A DNA stretch of 64,000 nucleotides, taken from contig JAXJXV010000002.1 in assembly GCA_036307305.1 (NCBI GenBank), forward strand, positions 1-64,000. Direction: 5' to 3'. A program made the translations under genes and the position numbers. Origin of the DNA: SIG607 sp036307305 (GTDB lineage Bacteria; Bacillota; Clostridia; Oscillospirales; Acutalibacteraceae). The notes beneath the pieces were generated by a model. It saw only the letters and a list, made by a program, of their open reading frames with translations, was not told the origin of the DNA and did no database searches. Positions 26,651 to 34,950 of this stretch are shown one piece after another. Numbering within the stretch: position 1 is the first letter of the stretch; every line of letters starts with the position of its first letter.

Positions 26651-27934
26651 TTATATATTGTCTAAAGCGTTTTTAATATCGTTGATAAGGTCTTCACTGC
26701 TTTCAAGTCCACACGAAAAACGAACGAGGTCAGGAAGTACACCTGCAGCAACAAGCTCGTCATCACTCATCTGACGGTGCGTTGCACTTGCAGGGTGCAG
26801 ACAACAGCTTCTTGCATCAGCAACGTGGGTTTCAATAGCGGCGATTTTAAGACCTGCCATAAACTTTTCAGCAGCAGCTCTTCCACCCTTTACGCCAAAG
26901 CTTACAACGCCGCAAGAACCGTTAGGCAAATACTTTTTAACAAGAGCTTCGTCGTCGCTTCCCTCAAGACCTGGATATTTTACCCATGAAATTCTGTCAT
27001 CGGACTGAAGATATTTTGCAACAGCCAGACCGTTTTCGCAGTGACGCTTCATTCTCACGTGAAGACTTTCAAGACCTAGGTTTACAAGATAAGCGTTCTG
27101 AGGAGACTGAATAGAGCCTAAATCTCTCATAAGCTGTGCGGTTGCTTTGGTGATATACGCACCCTCAAGACCGAAACGCTCGGTATAGGTAACACCGTGA
27201 TAGCTTTCGTCAGGTGTGCAAAGACCTGGGAATTTATCAGGATACTTTGTCCAGTCAAATTTACCCGAATCAACAATACATCCTCCTACACCGCTTCCGT
27301 GACCGTCCATATATTTAGTGGTGGAATGGGTAACGATATCAGCGCCCCACTCAAAAGGTCGGCAATTAACGGGAGTAGCAAAAGTATTATCAATAATAAG
27401 GGGAACGCCGTTTTTATGAGCAACACGGGCAAACTTCTCAATATCAAGAACGACAAGAGCAGGGTTTGCAATCGTTTCACCGAAAACAGCCTTTGTGTTC
27501 TCACGGAATTCCTTCTGTAAATCTTCTTCGCTTATATCAGGAGAAACAAAGGTAAAATCAATACCCATTCTCTTCATAGTTACAGCAAAAAGATTATATG
27601 TTCCACCGTAAATAGCAGAACAGGAAATCACGTGGTCACCTGCAGAAGCAATATTGAACACGCTATAGAAACTTGCAGCCTGTCCCGATGAAGTAAGCAT
27701 AGCAGCCGTACCGCCCTCAAGCTCACAAATTTTAGCGGCTACGTAGTCGTTGGTAGGATTTTGCAAACGGGAATAAAAATAACCTGAAGCCTCAAGGTCA
27801 AAAAGCTTTCCCATATCGCTGGAAGATTCATATTTAAAGGTTGTACTCTGTATAATCGGTATCTGTCTTGGTTCACCGTTACCTGCGGTATAACCGCCCT
27901 GTACACATTTGGTGTCTATATTAAAATTTTTCAT
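26651..27934 (-). CDS. metY: O-acetylhomoserine sulfhydrylase (aminocarboxypropyltransferase)
   Basis: A PLP enzyme of the Cys/Met metabolism family, 427 residues, making homocysteine from O-acetylhomoserine and sulfide. The long form with the C-terminal segment CCLHPASATHRQM and SCGLESSEDL is typical. VTHSTTKYMDGHG holds the PLP lysine. ATG 27934 has GGAGG eight bases upstream; an ATG 15 bases earlier precedes that site and is rejected. First gene of the metY-metA unit. Confidence 0.93.
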   Translation of the reverse strand: MKNFNIDTKCVQGGYTAGNGEPRQIPIIQSTTFKYESSSDMGKLFDLEASGYFYSRLQNPTNDYVAAKICELEGGTAAMLTSSGQAASFYSVFNIASAGDHVISCSAIYGGTYNLFAVTMKRMGIDFTFVSPDISEEDLQKEFRENTKAVFGETIANPALVVLDIEKFARVAHKNGVPLIIDNTFATPVNCRPFEWGADIVTHSTTKYMDGHGSGVGGCIVDSGKFDWTKYPDKFPGLCTPDESYHGVTYTERFGLEGAYITKATAQLMRDLGSIQSPQNAYLVNLGLESLHVRMKRHCENGLAVAKYLQSDDRISWVKYPGLEGSDDEALVKKYLPNGSCGVVSFGVKGGRAAAEKFMAGLKIAAIETHVADARSCCLHPASATHRQMSDDELVAAGVLPDLVRFSCGLESSEDLINDIKNALDNI

Positions 27935-27965
27935 AAATAATACCTCCATTATAGTCTATTATAAT

Positions 27966-27993
27966 AGTATACACTTTATATTTATCAAGTCAA
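27966..27993 (-). promoter_or_regulatory. Promoter of metY-metA
   Basis: Leftward TTGACT (27988-27993), 16 bases, TATACT (27966-27971). The leader to the metY start is about 25 bases, leaving no room for a SAM riboswitch. Confidence 0.65.
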
Positions 27994-28066
27994 GTAAAAT
28001 AAAACATAATTACTACAAAATTTTCGTATCATTTTCACAAAAATTGCATATTTAGATATTTTTTTG

Positions 28067-28095
28067 TTGCAATACACAACAGGTTGTGGTATGAT
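28067..28095 (+). promoter_or_regulatory. pfl promoter with palindromic operator
   Basis: TTGCAA (28067-28072), 17 bases, TATGAT (28090-28095). Between them lies CACAAC-AG-GTTGTG (28075-28088), a 6-2-6 inverted repeat in repressor position. It does not closely match the Rex consensus. The gap 27994-28066 shows nothing else. Confidence 0.65.
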
Positions 28096-28105
28096 ACATT
28101 CAAAG

Positions 28106-28203
28106 GCAGTTTGCTGACGGGTATGTGAATTGACACAGTGCAGACTGTTTATTCGGTTATACCGTCCGTCTGGGTAGTTAAGTTTTCTTAGCTACTTATT
28201 TTT
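28106..28203 (+). ncRNA. ZTP (pfl) riboswitch with intrinsic terminator
   Basis: The leader of pflB has the two conserved blocks of the pfl/ZTP aptamer: GCTGACGG (28113-28120) followed by a GTGAATTGACAC stem-loop, and CCGTCTGGG at the 3' end (28166-28174). The final Gs lead into a hairpin, GTAGTTAAG (28174-28182) with CTTAGCTAC (28187-28195), followed by a T-rich run: an intrinsic terminator that shares bases with the aptamer. ZTP/ZMP, signalling 10-formyl-THF shortage, would bind and prevent termination, turning on formate production. The ribosome site GGAGGG follows. Confidence 0.92.
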
Positions 28204-28249
28204 ATGCTCAAATGTCCGTTGTTTTTTTAACAATGTTGGAGGGATTTAT

Positions 28250-30481
28250 ATGAAATTTGAACAGTGGAAAGGCTTTAAATCGGGTAGATGGCAAGACGCT
28301 ATCGACGTACGCGATTTTATTCAGAATAACTATACTCCTTATGAAGAGGACGATTCTTTCCTTTGCGGCGCCACAGAGCGTACAAACGCTCTTATGGAGA
28401 AATTCAAAGAACTTTTAAAGAAAGAGCAAGAAAACGGCGGTGTGCTTTCTATTGACGTTGACACCGTTTCCTCCCTCTGCTCCTATGCTCCCGGCTATTT
28501 AGACAAGGAAAAGGAACTAATTGTAGGTCTGCAGACCGATGAAGCGCTAAAACGCGGTGTTAATCCCTTTGGCGGTATCCGTATGGCTCGTTCTGCCTGT
28601 GAGGCTTACGGCTATAAGCTTTCCGAAAACGTAGAAAATTCCTTTAAATACCGCACAACACACAACGACGGCGTATTCAGGGTATACACAGACGAAATGA
28701 AAAAGGCGCGTCATTGCGCACTGCTCACCGGACTTCCCGACGCTTACGGCAGAGGCAGAATTATCGGCGACTACAGACGAATTGCTCTTTACGGTATTGA
28801 CGTTCTTATCGAAGAAAAAATCAGGGACAAAAGCGAATACGGAACTAAGGTTATGACCGCCGACAACATTCGTTTGCTTGAGGAGCTTTCTCAGCAAATT
28901 AAGTTCTTGGGGCTTATGAAGGAAATGGCGGCTATGTACGGCTATGACATTTCAAAGCCTGCTACCACCGCCAGAGAAGCTATTCAGTGGACATACTTCG
29001 GCTATCTTGCCGCTAACAAAGAGCAAAACGGCGCTGCAATGTCCTTCGGAAGAACAAGCACGTTCTTTGATATATACATTGAGCGTGATATTAAAAACGG
29101 TATTCTTAACGAGAGTCAGGCACAGGAGCTTATTGACGACCTTGTTATCAAGCTTCGTATGGCAAGACACCTCCGTACCCCTGAATATAACGAATTATTC
29201 GGTGGAGACCCCATGTGGATTACCGAGAGCATCGGCGGTATGGGCGAAGACAACAGAACTCTCGTTACCAAATCCTCTTTCCGTATACTTCATACACTTC
29301 GTAACTTAGGTCCTGCACCTGAGCCAAACCTTACTGTACTCTGGAGTGAAAGACTTCCCGAGCCTTTCAAGGCTTACTGCGCCGCTATTTCCATTGATAC
29401 AGACTCTATTCAGTATGAAAATGACGATATAATGCGTCCCTCTTATGGCGACGATTACGCTATTGCTTGTTGTGTATCCGCTATGAAGGTTGGTAAACAG
29501 ATGCAGTTCTTCGGTGCAAGAACCAATCTTGCAAAGCTTCTTCTACTTGCAATCAACGGTGGTACCGATAATGTATTCGGCACAAAAATCGGTCCGCAAA
29601 TGGGACCCATTCAAAGCGACGTTCTCGACTATGATGAAGTAAAAAAACGCTTCGCTATTTATCTTGAATGGCTTGCCGCACTATACGTAAACACAATGAA
29701 TTGCATACATTATATGCACGATAAATACGCTTACGAAAAGAGTCAGATGGCGCTTCACGATACCACAGTTCAGCGTCTTATGGCTTTCGGTGTTGCAGGG
29801 CTCAGCGTTGCTGCCGACTCCCTTTCTGCTATTAAATACGCTACTGTTAAGCCTGTAAGAGATGAAAACGGCATTATTGTAGATTTTATTACCGAAGGCG
29901 ATTTCCCCAAATTCGGTAATGATGACGACAGAGTCGACTCTATTGCTCACGACCTGCTTCACGACGTATCCTTAGAGCTTAAAAAGACTCCTACCTACAA
30001 GGATGCAGTGCATACCCTTTCTGCTCTTACAATTACCTCTAACGTAATGTACGGAAAAAAAACAGGCAGCACACCTGACGGAAGAAAAGCAGGTGAAGCC
30101 TTTGCTCCAGGTGCCAACCCAATGCACAACCGAGAAGAAAACGGCGCTATTGCTTCCCTTAATTCTGTGTCCAAGCTCTCCTATCTTGATGCAAGAGACG
30201 GCATTTCCAACACCTTCTCTATCGTTCCCGATGCGCTTGGTAAAACCAGAGAAGAGCAAATCAGCAATCTTGTTTCCATTATGGGCGGTTACTTCTCTAA
30301 CTGCGCTCATCACCTTAACGTAAACGTTATGAACCGCGAATTACTTTTAAAGGCTTACGAGCATCCTGAAGAGTATCCTAACCTAACAATTCGTGTATCG
30401 GGATACGCTGTTAATTTCTGCAAACTCTCTCGCGAACAGCAGAAAGAAGTTATTTCCCGTACCTTCCACGAAAGTATGTAA
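28250..30481 (+). CDS. pflB: Formate C-acetyltransferase (pyruvate formate-lyase)
   Basis: A glycyl-radical enzyme that turns pyruvate and CoA into acetyl-CoA and formate. The protein has 743 residues. The active-site pair Cys407-Cys408 is in AIACCVSAMK, and the radical Gly718 is in RVSGYAVNF near the C-terminus. Both motifs are intact, as is the typical LLLLAINGGTD following the cysteines. Regulation by a ZTP riboswitch suggests that formate for one-carbon metabolism is a main purpose. pflA follows two bases after the stop. Confidence 0.97.
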   Translation: MKFEQWKGFKSGRWQDAIDVRDFIQNNYTPYEEDDSFLCGATERTNALMEKFKELLKKEQENGGVLSIDVDTVSSLCSYAPGYLDKEKELIVGLQTDEALKRGVNPFGGIRMARSACEAYGYKLSENVENSFKYRTTHNDGVFRVYTDEMKKARHCALLTGLPDAYGRGRIIGDYRRIALYGIDVLIEEKIRDKSEYGTKVMTADNIRLLEELSQQIKFLGLMKEMAAMYGYDISKPATTAREAIQWTYFGYLAANKEQNGAAMSFGRTSTFFDIYIERDIKNGILNESQAQELIDDLVIKLRMARHLRTPEYNELFGGDPMWITESIGGMGEDNRTLVTKSSFRILHTLRNLGPAPEPNLTVLWSERLPEPFKAYCAAISIDTDSIQYENDDIMRPSYGDDYAIACCVSAMKVGKQMQFFGARTNLAKLLLLAINGGTDNVFGTKIGPQMGPIQSDVLDYDEVKKRFAIYLEWLAALYVNTMNCIHYMHDKYAYEKSQMALHDTTVQRLMAFGVAGLSVAADSLSAIKYATVKPVRDENGIIVDFITEGDFPKFGNDDDRVDSIAHDLLHDVSLELKKTPTYKDAVHTLSALTITSNVMYGKKTGSTPDGRKAGEAFAPGANPMHNREENGAIASLNSVSKLSYLDARDGISNTFSIVPDALGKTREEQISNLVSIMGGYFSNCAHHLNVNVMNRELLLKAYEHPEEYPNLTIRVSGYAVNFCKLSREQQKEVISRTFHESM

Positions 30482-30483
30482 TT

Positions 30484-31194
30484 ATGCAGGAGAACACTTT
30501 AAAAATCAGTTCTTTTCAGAGCCTTGGTACCGTTGACGGACCCGGTGTAAGAGCCGTAGTGTTTTTGCAAGGCTGTCCCCTTCGCTGTCACTGCTGTCAT
30601 AATCCTGAAACGTGGGATATGAACGGCGGATACGAAATATCATACGGAGAACTGCTAAACAAAATTATACGCTGTAAAGCATATTTCGGTAAAAACGGCG
30701 GAGTTACCTTTTCAGGCGGAGAACCCTTGCTTCAAGCCTCTGCGCTAACCGAATTCACAAAACTTTTAAAGGCTGAAAATATTCACGTAGCCGTTGATAC
30801 CAGCGGTTGTGTTCTGAACGAAAGCGTTAAAAAACTCATTGATTTATGCGACCTTATTTTGCTTGATTATAAATATACCGACATTGCTTCTTATGAAAAA
30901 TACACAGGTATGCAAAAAAGCAAAGCAGATGAGTTTCTCTCTTATTTAAACGACACTCATAAACCCACTTGGCTAAGACAGGTCATCATACCGCAAATTA
31001 ATGATAATATAGATTCTGTCAGAAAGCTTTACAGCCTTAAAAATCAATTTTCCTGTATTGAGAAAATTGAACTTCTTCCCTTTCGTAAGCTTTGCATTGA
31101 AAAATACAGTGAGCTTAATATTGATTTTCCGTTTAAAAATTGCAGAGAAGCAACCAAAGAGGATATAGAAAAACTAAAAACCGCAGTCAGTTGA
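30484..31194 (+). CDS. pflA: Pyruvate formate-lyase activating enzyme
   Basis: A radical-SAM enzyme of 236 residues that installs the glycyl radical on PflB. The 4Fe-4S motif C-x-x-x-C-x-x-C is Cys31/35/38 in FLQGCPLRCHCC, after the usual TVDGPGVRAVVF. The SAM-binding GGE motif is in VTFSGGEPLL. Only the core domain is present, without ferredoxin inserts, as expected for PflA rather than other GRE activases. The coding end lies inside the terminator. Confidence 0.96.
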   Translation: MQENTLKISSFQSLGTVDGPGVRAVVFLQGCPLRCHCCHNPETWDMNGGYEISYGELLNKIIRCKAYFGKNGGVTFSGGEPLLQASALTEFTKLLKAENIHVAVDTSGCVLNESVKKLIDLCDLILLDYKYTDIASYEKYTGMQKSKADEFLSYLNDTHKPTWLRQVIIPQINDNIDSVRKLYSLKNQFSCIEKIELLPFRKLCIEKYSELNIDFPFKNCREATKEDIEKLKTAVS

Positions 31195-31205
31195 CTGCGG
31201 TTTAC
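31177..31205. terminator. Bidirectional terminator between pflA and spo0A
   Basis: Near-perfect palindrome AAACCGCAGTCA/TGACTGCGGTTT between convergent genes, with A/T-rich flanks. Confidence 0.8.
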
Positions 31206-31207
31206 TT

Positions 31208-31981
31208 TTATTCAATCTTCATATTAAGCCTTAAATTATCGGATATCATTGCAATAAACTCACTGTTGGTAGGTTTTCCACGCTGATGCTGTATTGTATA
31301 ACCGAAATAAGACTGAAGCACCTCGATATCCCCTCTGTCCCAAGCCACTTCAATAGCGTGTCTTATTGCACGTTCAACACGTGAAGACGTTGTCTTGAAG
31401 TTCTTTGCAATGGTTGGATATAAAAGCTTAGTTACACTGTTTATCATTTCGCTGTCACGAACCGAAATAAGAATAGCCTCTCTTAAATAATTATACCCTT
31501 TTATATGAGCAGGAATTCCTATCTTATGTATAATCTCTGTAACCATCAGTTCAAGCTCGGTTCCGCTTATCTTCTTGCCTCTGGCTTTAGTAAATACGTC
31601 ATTTGCAGCATAACCGGAATACTGAACTATTCTTTCTATAAGTCTTTCAATAACGAAAGGCTTTATAAAGTAGTAGGTGGCGCCCGCCGCCATAGTTTCC
31701 TTTTCAAGACGTGGATTGTCAAATCCTGCCATTACAAAGAAAGCAGGTTTATAAGAAAGCTTTGATTTAACCGTCTGCATTACGCTTATTATATCTGCGC
31801 TTGGCATAAATATATCGGACAAAACTATATCAGGATTTATTTCCTCAATAGCTTCAATAAGCTTTAGTCCGTCTTTTTCGCAGACGTAAACATCCAGTTC
31901 GCATTCCTTCAGAGCAGAAATGCATTCACGACTGAATTCTCCATTGTCATTGGTAATTAAAATTTTACACTGATTTTTCAT
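31208..31981 (-). CDS. spo0A: Spo0A-type sporulation response regulator with divergent receiver
   Basis: Spo0A is the master transcription factor for sporulation entry. The protein has 257 residues. The C-terminal DNA-binding domain carries the diagnostic SSRVERAIRHAIEVAWDRGD recognition region. The receiver keeps the phosphoacceptor Asp56 (VLSDIFMP) and the switch Lys (YFIKPF), but two usual residues differ: one of the two N-terminal acidic residues is Asn (ITNDNG) and the conserved Ser/Thr before Ala is Met (FVMAGF). ATG 31981 has GGAGG six bases upstream. The normal partner spoIVB is not adjacent. Confidence 0.9.
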   Translation of the reverse strand: MKNQCKILITNDNGEFSRECISALKECELDVYVCEKDGLKLIEAIEEINPDIVLSDIFMPSADIISVMQTVKSKLSYKPAFFVMAGFDNPRLEKETMAAGATYYFIKPFVIERLIERIVQYSGYAANDVFTKARGKKISGTELELMVTEIIHKIGIPAHIKGYNYLREAILISVRDSEMINSVTKLLYPTIAKNFKTTSSRVERAIRHAIEVAWDRGDIEVLQSYFGYTIQHQRGKPTNSEFIAMISDNLRLNMKIE

Positions 31982-32182
31982 ATTTTTCCTCCTTGGAATA
32001 AATTTTGTAGACACATTCTAACATTAAGTTTGTCATATATCAAGTTATTTTCTAGGTTTTTCATCTTTTACTTAATTTTCATTAATTTAATTAAATAATT
32101 CTTTGGAATATTATACAATTTTTAACGTCTAAACTTTATTAATTAAAGTTTCATCTCCTTGCAATAAAAAAACAATAAATAA

Positions 32183-32214
32183 AAAAGCGGCTTTTTAAAC
32201 AAAAACCGCTTTAT
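32183..32214 (-). terminator. Terminator after the oxidoreductase remnant
   Basis: Stem AAAGCGG/CCGCTTT, with an inner TTTTT/AAAAA pairing, just after the stop codon at 32218. The 32015-32182 stretch upstream of spo0A is AT-rich and holds no gene. Confidence 0.65.
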
Positions 32215-32217
32215 ATT

Positions 32218-32837
32218 TCATAATTTTACACCGCAACTTCTAAGGATTAATTTATATAATGACAATTCATAATCGTATGAATACGTATTTTTCTTTTTTT
32301 CTTTACACATTTCGGCAAATGACAGCATCATTCTGTCATATCTATCCTCAGGTGTAGAATCTGTATGTATACCCATATTGTACCAATTTACATCATATTT
32401 TTCGCTTCTTGAGGTAAACTGTAGTCCTTGTGAAATATCATAATACCATAAAAGAGGTTTTAGCTCTATGGCACCTTTTGAGCCGCATACCACCAACTGT
32501 CTTCTTGAAAATCCTCCCTTTTCATAAGCACAGGTTTTAGCAAAGGATACACCGTTTTTATATTTAAATACAACCATACCGAAATCTTCGCCTGTAACAC
32601 CGTCTATACCTGTAGAACAGCTTAAAGGTAAAACCTCTTCAGGCTCACCCTGTATCTGATAAATAAGGTCAATCAAATGACAGCCCAGAAAGAATAACAT
32701 TCCACCCCTAAAATTACAAGCCAATTTCTTTTATCTATAGTATGCCTACAGCTCATATGCGCTTCAACGCTGTATATTTCACCAAGTACTCCGTTTTTAA
32801 CCTTGTTAATCAAGTCAATAACAAATGCGTTATACCT
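32218..32837 (-). pseudogene. Gfo/Idh/MocA oxidoreductase remnant, frameshifted and lacking its N-terminus
   Basis: The leftward frame 32218-32724 encodes the C-terminal half of a Gfo/Idh dehydrogenase (FFLGCHLIDLIYQIQGEPEE, then FGMVVFKYKNGVS). The preceding homologous part continues in another frame, 32837-32723 (GVLGEIYSVEAHMSCRHT, KRNWL), so there is a frameshift near 32722. The Rossmann NAD-binding N-terminus is missing altogether. The gene is not functional. It may have formed the second half of a two-domain oxidoreductase with the remnant at 32836-33079. Confidence 0.8.
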
Positions 32838-33079
32838 ATACATATACCCAAGATGAAGCCACTCTGTCGCCTTTTTTAAATTCAGTTACATTCTTTCCCA
32901 CCTTTTCTATTACACCAGAACTGCTGTAACCAATATAACGTGGAAAATGCGCTTCTTTAAGAATCACGGCGCCGTTGACGTTGATTTCACCTACAAGATT
33001 TGCCCTTTCTGTTCCACTGCTTATGGTTGAAACGGCAAGACGAAACTGTACCTCAGCTTCTTTCGGTTCTTCTACTTTT
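32836..33079 (-). pseudogene. Alcohol-dehydrogenase (GroES-like) domain remnant
   Basis: Leftward translation gives VSTISSGTERANLVGE, then FPRYIGYSSSGVIEKVG and KKGDRVAS. This is the N-terminal GroES-like domain of zinc-type dehydrogenases of the kind fused to Gfo/Idh in some two-domain enzymes. There is no start codon, and a TAG at 32836 ends the frame after about 80 codons; the rest of the ADH is deleted. Its broken 5' end lies 22 bases from the start of the AraC gene on the other strand. Confidence 0.72.
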
Positions 33080-33100
33080 ACATTTCAAAAAATCTCATTT

Positions 33101-33814
33101 ATGAAATACAGATTTACCGACCACTTTTTATATCCCGGTTCACCCTCACATTTTATAGGTATACTGTTAAAAGGCTCAGCTCACCTTAATACCCACCGAG
33201 ACAACATTGATTTAAAAGCAGGAGATGTTTTTTACATACCTTATAAAACTATGTATCAATCTCGTTGGTACGATGATGAAAACGAAGAAATACAGTTCAT
33301 ATCTTTAGGGTTTAAGGTCTTTCCTAAAGAGGAAAGCACCCGATATAAGCTACAAATTCTCCAACCTGACCAAGCTTCAAAAAATCTTTTAGCGCAAATC
33401 ACGTCAAACTTAAAGGTTGATTGCCTCAACATCGGGCTTTTGTTTTCCTTTTTGGGTAAAGTAAGTAGTTCTATGGAAATAGACTCCCACGAAAAAAGTA
33501 AACCAAAAATTGAGGCTGCAATTAAATATATTAACAACAACCTAAATTGCAGTGTCTCTGATATTGCGCGGCACTGTAACACTTGTGAATCTAATATTTA
33601 TGCTTTATTTAAAAGAAATTTTAACAAAACTCCCTCAGAAATAAAACAAAATACACTTATTTCAAAAGCGCAGGAATTACTTCTTTCAACCGATAAATCC
33701 GTTGAAGAAATCAGTAATCAGCTGGAGTTCAGTTCTTCCTCCTATTTCAGAAAGATATTAAAAAAACACACGGGTATGACCCCGCGTGATATAAGAAAGA
33801 AAGCAAATTTTTAA
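33101..33814 (+). CDS. AraC-family transcriptional regulator (possibly 5' truncated)
   Basis: About 237 residues. The N-terminal cupin-like sensor (FIGILLKGSAHLNTHRDN, LKAGDVFYIPY) is followed by a two-HTH AraC domain: NCSVSDIARHCNTCESNIYA and VEEISNQLEFSSSSYFRKI, with GMTPRDIRK at the end. The ATG at 33101 has no visible ribosome site and the sensor is a little short, while the frame runs back through DNA that encodes the ADH remnant on the other strand. The 5' end may have been lost when the neighbour decayed. Confidence 0.7.
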   Translation: MKYRFTDHFLYPGSPSHFIGILLKGSAHLNTHRDNIDLKAGDVFYIPYKTMYQSRWYDDENEEIQFISLGFKVFPKEESTRYKLQILQPDQASKNLLAQITSNLKVDCLNIGLLFSFLGKVSSSMEIDSHEKSKPKIEAAIKYINNNLNCSVSDIARHCNTCESNIYALFKRNFNKTPSEIKQNTLISKAQELLLSTDKSVEEISNQLEFSSSSYFRKILKKHTGMTPRDIRKKANF

Positions 33815-33845
33815 AAGCCCGAAAAATCGGGCTTTTAATTTTTTA
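33813..33845. terminator. Bidirectional terminator between the AraC gene and manA
   Basis: Stem AAAAGCCCG/CGGGCTTTT with an AT-rich loop and T run, between convergent genes. Confidence 0.85.
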
Positions 33846-34898
33846 TTATTTAACCGGCGGCAGACAGGCAATTACAGTTATATTGCCGCAAACCGTAGTT
33901 TCTTCTGCTGAGTAAGGAAGGAAGAAGTAATCGCCCTTTTTAAGCTCTTTTTCTTCTCCGTTGCAAATAACCTTTCCCTCTCCTTCAGTGACAACATAAA
34001 CGGCAGGTTTATCCTTTAAAACAGTTTTTGAGTTTTCAATAATATATCTCTGCACTGCAAAACAAGGCGTATCCTCATAGGTTATAAGGTCTTCAACCTT
34101 TACACCGTCAGCGTTCTTAATGGTTTTAGGAGTTTTGCGACCGCTCTCTATAGCCTTTTCACCGTAGAGAGAAAAATCAAACACGCTGATTGCTGTATCA
34201 GCGTCAAGACCTATATACATCTCGTCCTCGCTGAGTCTATACTCACCGCAATAATATTCAGGCTGAATGGTGAAATCGGAAGGCTCCTGAATTTCAAGTA
34301 TAAGACAGCCCTTGCCTATAGCGTGAGCGAGTTTTGCTGGTACAAAGTAAACGTCGCCCGGTTTAACGGGAATTCTGTTAAGAAGTCTTTCCATAGAATC
34401 CATATCGGTTTCACTCTTCTCAACAGCCGCTTTGAATTCTTCTACGGTGTATTCCTTATTAAAGCCGAAATAAAGACAGGCATCCTCTCTACAGCCTAAT
34501 ACTATCCAAGACTCAGCCTTACCGTAGTTGCTGGAAAAATGCTCTCTTGAAAAAGCTTTATCGGGATGCGCCTGAACAGGAAGACGGATAGCGCTGTCAA
34601 GTACCTTTGTGAGAACTCCGAATTCTTCTCGGTCGCCAAGAAGCTCTTTCTTATATTTTTTCAAAAGCTCATCAAAATAAATATCCGTATCCTTTACGAG
34701 AGATATACCCTCTTTTTCACCCTTGGAAATTTTATTAAGAGCTCTTACGGAAGAAACAACCCATTCCTCAGGCTCATAGCCATCGGTAGAATCATCACCG
34801 AAAAAGTCTGCGAATAACGCGCCGCCTGTATAAACACGGCCTACACGGTTTTTCTCAAAAAATATAGGTGATGATAAAAGTTTTTTAATATCTGACAT
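33846..34898 (-). CDS. manA: Mannose-6-phosphate isomerase, type I
   Basis: A zinc enzyme of 350 residues interconverting mannose-6-P and fructose-6-P. The cupin metal site is PVQAHPDK (Gln/His ligands) with LEIQEPSDFTIQPEYY further on (Glu). A second cupin half (AVYVVTEGEGKVICNGEEKELKKGD region) lies at the C-terminus. AAGGAGT precedes the ATG. It follows the clan-A glycosidase gene across a terminator, suggesting that the local substrate includes mannose, which is inference. Confidence 0.93.
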   Translation of the reverse strand: MSDIKKLLSSPIFFEKNRVGRVYTGGALFADFFGDDSTDGYEPEEWVVSSVRALNKISKGEKEGISLVKDTDIYFDELLKKYKKELLGDREEFGVLTKVLDSAIRLPVQAHPDKAFSREHFSSNYGKAESWIVLGCREDACLYFGFNKEYTVEEFKAAVEKSETDMDSMERLLNRIPVKPGDVYFVPAKLAHAIGKGCLILEIQEPSDFTIQPEYYCGEYRLSEDEMYIGLDADTAISVFDFSLYGEKAIESGRKTPKTIKNADGVKVEDLITYEDTPCFAVQRYIIENSKTVLKDKPAVYVVTEGEGKVICNGEEKELKKGDYFFLPYSAEETTVCGNITVIACLPPVK

Positions 34899-34921
34899 AA
34901 TCTTAACTCCTTAGTATAGCA

Positions 34922-34949
34922 CTAAAAGGGCTGCCTAGCAGCCCCTTTA
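34922..34949 (-). terminator. Terminator of the clan-A glycosidase gene
   Basis: Stem with GGGGCTGC/GCAGCCC and a short CTA loop, followed by TTTT on the leftward strand, immediately after the stop codon at 34951. Confidence 0.8.
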
Positions 34950-34950
34950 A

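Noticed and set aside
27935..28000. SAM (S-box) riboswitch ahead of metY
   Set aside because: The leader is only about 25 bases and shows no conserved S-box elements; the same holds for metF at 59545-59600.
28067..28095. Rex operator in the pfl promoter
   Set aside because: The palindrome CACAAC-AG-GTTGTG has a two-base centre and lacks the TTGTTAA...TTAACAA pattern of clostridial Rex sites.
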